A DNA stretch of 8,868 bases, from NCBI GenBank assembly GCA_035545555.1, contig DASZYD010000026.1, positions 1-8,868 of the forward strand, written 5' to 3'. The translations under genes and the position numbers were made by a program. The stretch comes from JANWHZ01 sp035545555. GTDB taxonomy: Bacteria > Patescibacteriota > Saccharimonadia > Saccharimonadales > UBA4665. This document shows, piece after piece, positions 5,868 to 8,868 of this stretch. How positions within the stretch are numbered: position 1 is the first letter of the stretch; every line of letters starts with the position of its first letter. The notes under the pieces were generated by a model. It saw only the letters and a list, made by a program, of their open reading frames with translations, was not told where the DNA came from and did no database searches.

Positions 5868-5904
5868 AGCTAACATACCTGCCCGAGCGGTAGGTATGTT
5901 AGCT
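5868..5904. terminator. Long hairpin between convergent envelope genes
   Basis: Arms 5868-5880 and 5892-5904 (AGCTAACATACCT and its reverse complement) pair perfectly over 13 bp. Up to three further pairs are possible in the loop. It lies 21 nt after the Ser-rich gene's stop and about 95 nt after the convergent two-TM gene's stop. Neither side has a real U-tract (only TT). It is probably a shared bidirectional terminator or RNA end-protector. The rest of 5847-5999 holds no gene that I can support. Confidence 0.65.
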
Positions 5905-5999
5905 TGCGCCGGCCGGAGGACACCCTTGCACCGTGCCACGTCATCACTACCATGAGAGTGGTGGGCATACACAGCTGCCGTATCCAGTCTACGACAGGC

Positions 6000-6611
6000 C
6001 TACTTGCTAACGGCGCGCAGCCAGCGCTGCGTAACCCAAAGGATGATACATGCTGCCAAACTCAGTACTGCGGCTATCAGCGTCCAGCCAGCCAGGTCGG
6101 GCGACCACCAGGGGCTGACGAAGTCGAACTTGTAGAGGCTATCGGGAATACTCGGCAGGGTGGCGCCGTGGCTTTCGATATACTGCTGCACGCACGGCAC
6201 ACGGTTGTGTCCGGAGAAATCAGTTGCATCCTGCTGCTCGCAGTAGTGCTGGGCATCTGTATAAATCTTGGCGTTTGCGGCGCTCGCCGCCTGGCCGGCG
6301 GCCTGTACTGCGCGGTCGTACGTATATTGCAATTGGATAGGCGGATAGGGAGCGTTGGGGCCGGTCGACAGGTCGGTATTCATATGTGACGTTACATACA
6401 CCTGCAGGTTTTGCAGCGCCCGCTCCACACCGCTGCCGTTCTTGTCAGCCGTGTACACGGCGTCACGCAGGCGGGCCATCTCCAGGTTGTTATTACGTAG
6501 CGCAATAATGCAAACACTCCCGAGCGCTAATGCGATGAGCAGAAAGTACCATGGCTTCATCCAGCGGGTTTTCGCCCAGAGGTGGTGCAGCTGTCCCCTA
6601 TCCCATTCCAT
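6000..6611 (-). CDS. Two-TM membrane protein with extracytoplasmic domain, hypothetical
   Basis: A 203-aa protein with a cytoplasmic N-terminus and predicted helices at about 21-38 (WYFLLIALALGSVCIIAL) and 173-193. Between them lies an extracytoplasmic domain of about 130 residues. Visible in it are LRDAVYTADKNGSGVERALQNL (48-69; first 20 residues LRDAVYTADKNGSGVERALQ), a likely helix, then YVTSHMNTDL (72-81) and YPPIQLQYTYDRA (89-101). An Ala-rich helix follows, then Cys124 and Cys140, which could pair as a disulfide. I recognise the pattern from Saccharibacteria hypothetical proteins; no function is known to me. The ATG at 6611 was preferred to an upstream ATG at 6662 because a TATAAT box at 6622-6627 would otherwise fall inside the gene. 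That promoter leaves a leader of only a few bases and there is no Shine-Dalgarno site. It converges with the Ser-rich protein and diverges from the Mur ligase gene. Confidence 0.83.
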   Translation of the reverse strand: MEWDRGQLHHLWAKTRWMKPWYFLLIALALGSVCIIALRNNNLEMARLRDAVYTADKNGSGVERALQNLQVYVTSHMNTDLSTGPNAPYPPIQLQYTYDRAVQAAGQAASAANAKIYTDAQHYCEQQDATDFSGHNRVPCVQQYIESHGATLPSIPDSLYKFDFVSPWWSPDLAGWTLIAAVLSLAACIILWVTQRWLRAVSK

Positions 6612-6621
6612 ATTGAGTATG

Positions 6622-6627
6622 ATTATA
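6622..6627 (-). promoter_or_regulatory. -10 box of the two-TM protein gene, near-leaderless
   Basis: A perfect TATAAT on the minus strand ends 10 nt before the ATG at 6611, so transcription should start 2-4 nt before the start codon. A -35 is not convincing, and the upstream spacer is G-rich. Confidence 0.6.
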
Positions 6628-6645
6628 CAGCCCCGCCCCACGCTA

Positions 6646-6675
6646 TTAGAAAAACACGGCAAAGCAAGTTACACT
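6646..6675 (+). promoter_or_regulatory. Candidate leaderless promoter of the Mur ligase gene
   Basis: TACACT (6670-6675) ends exactly 6 nt before the ATG at 6682, which puts the expected +1 on the A of ATG. A weak -35-like TTAGAA (6646-6651) lies 18 bp upstream. The same -10 and spacer length occur in front of the Ser-rich gene. There is no properly spaced Shine-Dalgarno site. Confidence 0.45.
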
Positions 6676-6681
6676 GGTGGC

Positions 6682-7989
6682 ATGCACATCTTCTTTTCGG
6701 GCATCGGCGGGACAGGTATCGGGCCGCTGGCCATGATTGCCGCCCAGGCCGGCTACGAGGTGTCGGGCTCGGACAAGCAGGATTCGCAGTATATTCACTA
6801 CCTGCGTCAGCATGGTGTTCGGCACATCACCATTGGCCAAACCGGCGCGGCAATCGCCGCGGCGCATGCGCGCCTGCCCATCGACTGGTTCGTATACACC
6901 TCTGCCCTGCCCATCGAGCAGCCACATTCGCCCGAGCTGGCATTTTGTGCTGAGCACGGCATCAAGACAAGCAAGCGCGACGAGCTGCTCAATTTCATCC
7001 TGCACGAGAAGCATCTCAAACTCATCGCCGTAGCCGGCACACACGGCAAAACAACTACCACGGCCATGACCGTCTGGGCCTTCCAGCAATTAGGCGTGCC
7101 GGTCAGCTACTCAATCGGCGCGAAAACGGGCTTTGCGGACATGGGGCACTATGCGCCGGGCTCGGCGTACTTCGTGTATGAGGCAGACGAGTATGACCGC
7201 AATTTTCTGAGTTTCACGCCGTACCTGGCGGTCGTTGCCGGCATCGACTGGGATCACCCGGACATCTACCCGTCGCGCGAGGACTACAACGCCGCTTTCC
7301 GCGACTTTTTGCAGCAGAGCGACTCGGCAGTGCTCTGGCGCGACGATGCCGACCGCCTGCAGCTGCCGGACGAGAGCTTGCGGGGCTATACGGTTTTAGA
7401 TAAAGACGACGCCGGCATCAGCACGCAGCTGCAACTGGCCGGTCTGGTGAACCGGCAGGATGCCTGGCTGGTGGCGCACGCACTGCTCCGGCTGACGAAA
7501 CAGCCGCTCGGCACTATCCTCAAGCACCTCAACGGCTTCCCTGGCGTCTCGCGCCGCTTTGAGGAAATCGTGCCCGGCCTGTACAGTGATTATGCCCATA
7601 CGCCGGCCAAGATCCGCGGCGCATTGCAGCTCGGCCGCGAAGTTGCCGGCGACAATCTGGTAGTAGTATATGAAGGGCTGCATAACACCCGGCAGCACTT
7701 CATTAAACTGGAGCTGGAACATCTGTTTGACGGCGTCAAGCGGCTGTACATCGTGCCAAGCTATCTGGCGCGCGAAGATGAGACGCTGCCGCTCCTCTCG
7801 CCGAAGGACCTGCACCGGCTACTCAGCCTCGAAACGCAACAGCGTGCGACGCCCAGTACTATGGATGATACATTGGCCACCGCCATTCGCCGGCATCTCC
7901 AGGCCGGCGATGCGGTGCTGTGTCTGACGGCCGGTGGCGGCGGCAGCCTGGATGAATGGCTCCGCGCCACGTTCGATGCTGCGGCGTAG
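6682..7989 (+). CDS. murC: Mur ligase, MurC-like (UDP-N-acetylmuramate--L-alanine ligase)
   Basis: A 435-aa ATP-dependent Mur ligase of peptidoglycan precursor synthesis in the cytoplasm. The N-terminal nucleotide-sugar domain has GIGGTGIGPLAMIA (7-20) and SGSDKQ (28-33), as in MurC. The central domain has the P-loop AVAGTHGKTTTT (116-127), EADEYDRNFLSF (167-178) and GIDWDHPDIYPS (187-198). The C-terminal domain has FPGVSRRFE (286-294), SDYAHTP (302-308) and HNTRQHF (334-340). It is shorter than E. coli MurC (491 aa) and nearer in length to Mpl (457 aa). The EADEYD motif also recalls Mpl, and the YAHTP motif is like MurE rather than the YAHHP of MurC and Mpl. The GIGGTGIG start favours MurC. 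The ATG at 6682 was chosen because the UDP-binding motif follows within seven residues and a -10 box lies directly upstream. The Mur-ligase call is firm; the exact step is less certain. Confidence 0.82.
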   Translation: MHIFFSGIGGTGIGPLAMIAAQAGYEVSGSDKQDSQYIHYLRQHGVRHITIGQTGAAIAAAHARLPIDWFVYTSALPIEQPHSPELAFCAEHGIKTSKRDELLNFILHEKHLKLIAVAGTHGKTTTTAMTVWAFQQLGVPVSYSIGAKTGFADMGHYAPGSAYFVYEADEYDRNFLSFTPYLAVVAGIDWDHPDIYPSREDYNAAFRDFLQQSDSAVLWRDDADRLQLPDESLRGYTVLDKDDAGISTQLQLAGLVNRQDAWLVAHALLRLTKQPLGTILKHLNGFPGVSRRFEEIVPGLYSDYAHTPAKIRGALQLGREVAGDNLVVVYEGLHNTRQHFIKLELEHLFDGVKRLYIVPSYLAREDETLPLLSPKDLHRLLSLETQQRATPSTMDDTLATAIRRHLQAGDAVLCLTAGGGGSLDEWLRATFDAAA

Positions 7990-7999
7990 TAGCGCTTGT

Positions 8000-8341
8000 T
8001 TAGCGGTTATCGCCGGCGCTCTTGATGACGCCGCGAGCTTTGCGGTCAAACAGCTTTGCCAAATTACCCCTGGCCACCTCGTCGAGCGAGCCCCCCAGGT
8101 AGTAGGTGATGGCGCTGAGGTACCACAGCACGTCACCCAGCTCTTTCAGCACTTCGGCTCGTTCCTCGTCACTCATAGCGCCGGCGTTGTTGCGCTGCAG
8201 CTTTTTGATCTTATCGGCGACCTCGCCGGACTCGCCGCATAGGCCCAACACTTTATTTACGAACGCAATCGACATGATGTCACCCTTGCCGCCGAACGAA
8301 TCGGTGGTGATGGCCTGCTGCTGGTATTCGTCAAATGTCAT
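8000..8341 (-). CDS. MazG-like nucleoside triphosphate pyrophosphohydrolase
   Basis: A 113-aa all-alpha NTP pyrophosphohydrolase of the MazG/RS21-C6-like superfamily, which hydrolyses (d)NTPs to the monophosphate and pyrophosphate to clean or balance the nucleotide pool. The metal-binding EXXE-X26-EXXD signature is complete: Glu37 and Glu40 in CGESGEVADKIKK, and Glu67 and Asp70 in KELGDVLWYLS. It is a single-domain form, about half the size of E. coli MazG. The substrate cannot be read from the sequence. An AGGAG Shine-Dalgarno site (8351-8355) lies 9 nt upstream of the ATG and inside the end of the tsaC gene, which overlaps this gene by 11 nt. The two are therefore one operon. It converges on the Mur ligase with only 10 nt between the stops. 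Confidence 0.92.
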   Translation of the reverse strand: MTFDEYQQQAITTDSFGGKGDIMSIAFVNKVLGLCGESGEVADKIKKLQRNNAGAMSDEERAEVLKELGDVLWYLSAITYYLGGSLDEVARGNLAKLFDRKARGVIKSAGDNR

Positions 8342-8868
8342 GGTGCACTGCTCCTGTTACCGGATCTATTGTAACCGCTCCCTGGCGCAGGATCTCAACG
8401 GCATCGTCAACAACCCGGATGACGGTCGACGGCTCGCGGCCGGAGAGGTCACCGCCATCGATAAAGAAGTCCACAGTATTGCCGAAATAGGCCCGCGCGT
8501 CGGCGACGGTATCGGCCGCCGGCTCGCCGGGCTGGTTGGCACTGCTGGTCAGCAGCGGCCCGGTTTGCTCCAGCAGGTTTTGCAGCGCAGCGTCGGCCGG
8601 GATACGTACCGCCAGTCCGCCGACGCCTTGGTCGAGATATGCCAGTGCCGGCCCACACGGGATAACCGCGCTGACCGGCCCGGGCCAGTAGCGCGCCACG
8701 GCTGTCAGATACCGCCGTTTGAGCCCTAAGTCCACCAGTTGGTCGATGGTCGCCGCGATGACGGTGCCGGGTTTGTGCTCACGGTGTTTCAGCCGGTACA
8801 GCCGCGCCACCGCCTCGCGGTCGGCTGCCCTGGCCATAATACCGTACACGGTGTCCGACGGCAGGACG
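8331..8868 (-). CDS. tsaC: TsaC/Sua5/YrdC threonylcarbamoyl-AMP synthase, N-terminus beyond window
   Basis: Makes threonylcarbamoyl-AMP from threonine, bicarbonate and ATP, the first step of the universal tRNA t6A37 modification. The open frame runs to the right edge without a start: the first visible residues VLPSDTVYGIMARA are the conserved opening motif (usually PTDTVYGL), so a GTG at 8849 inside this motif is not the true start and perhaps 10-20 residues are missing. Other family motifs seen in the 178 visible residues are LKHREHKPGTV, YWPGPVSAVI, GGLAVRIPADA, GPLLTSSANQPGEPAA and STVIRV followed by ILRQGA. Its length points to the short YrdC/TsaC form without the Sua5 C-terminal domain. 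The last 11 nt overlap the MazG-like gene and include no extra domain. The assignment is confident. Confidence 0.95.
   Translation of the reverse strand, partial: VLPSDTVYGIMARAADREAVARLYRLKHREHKPGTVIAATIDQLVDLGLKRRYLTAVARYWPGPVSAVIPCGPALAYLDQGVGGLAVRIPADAALQNLLEQTGPLLTSSANQPGEPAADTVADARAYFGNTVDFFIDGGDLSGREPSTVIRVVDDAVEILRQGAVTIDPVTGAVHHDI
8351..8355 (-). promoter_or_regulatory. Ribosome binding site of the MazG-like gene within tsaC
   Basis: AGGAG on the minus strand lies 9 nt before the ATG at 8341 and within the coding sequence of tsaC. This allows independent initiation despite the 11-nt overlap. Confidence 0.7.

Noticed and set aside
5976..5996. An imperfect stem (TGCCGTA/TACGACA) just after the two-TM gene's stop.
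   Set aside because: It has seven positions with one mismatch and no T-run, which is too weak to call a terminator.
6355..6681. An in-frame N-terminal extension of about 109 residues for the Mur ligase.
   Set aside because: It runs antisense through the two-TM gene and both promoters. The family begins at the GIGG motif, which fits the ATG at 6682.
7990..8020. Short inverted repeats (CGCT/AGCG, AGCGC/GCGCT) between the convergent Mur ligase and MazG-like genes.
   Set aside because: Stems of 4-5 bp in GC-rich sequence are expected by chance, and most of the segment is coding.

Overview
The window looks like a piece of a Patescibacteria/CPR genome, most likely a Candidatus Saccharibacteria (TM7)-type organism. 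This is an inference. Several small or membrane-anchored proteins resemble families I know only from that group, genes are tightly packed with ATGA overlaps, and several genes lack a Shine-Dalgarno site but have a -10-like box about 6-11 nt before the start codon. TGA is used as a normal stop (EndoQ-like gene, ABC ATPase, TsaC), so the UGA=Gly code of Gracilibacteria/SR1 does not apply. No mobile element, CRISPR array, tRNA or rRNA was seen. No gene-free stretch exceeds about 200 bases.

Left part (1-2737, all minus strand, reading right to left): a repair-like operon made of an EndoQ-like PHP endonuclease, an alkyltransferase-like protein whose acceptor cysteine is replaced by Trp, and a UvrD/Rep-family helicase that runs off the left edge. 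EndoQ and ATL share an ATGA stop/start, and the helicase starts 18 nt after the ATL stop. Together they suggest a pathway in which damaged bases are recognised, nicked and unwound.

Middle (2852-5011, minus strand): an ABC-2 exporter (ATPase plus six-helix permease, again coupled by ATGA), closed by a perfect 15-bp hairpin. Upstream of it lies a monocistronic 64-aa basic protein with the best promoter in the window and a UUCG-loop terminator. A divergent regulatory region (5012-5213) separates it from a plus-strand gene.

Right part (5214-8868): a single-pass Ser-rich envelope protein (plus) converges on a two-TM protein (minus) across a strong hairpin. A 70-bp divergent promoter region follows, then a MurC-like Mur ligase (plus). 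It converges on a MazG-like NTP pyrophosphohydrolase (minus), which overlaps by 11 nt the end of a TsaC/Sua5 tRNA t6A synthase gene that enters from the right edge. The right part therefore combines cell-envelope and wall-precursor functions with nucleotide and tRNA housekeeping.
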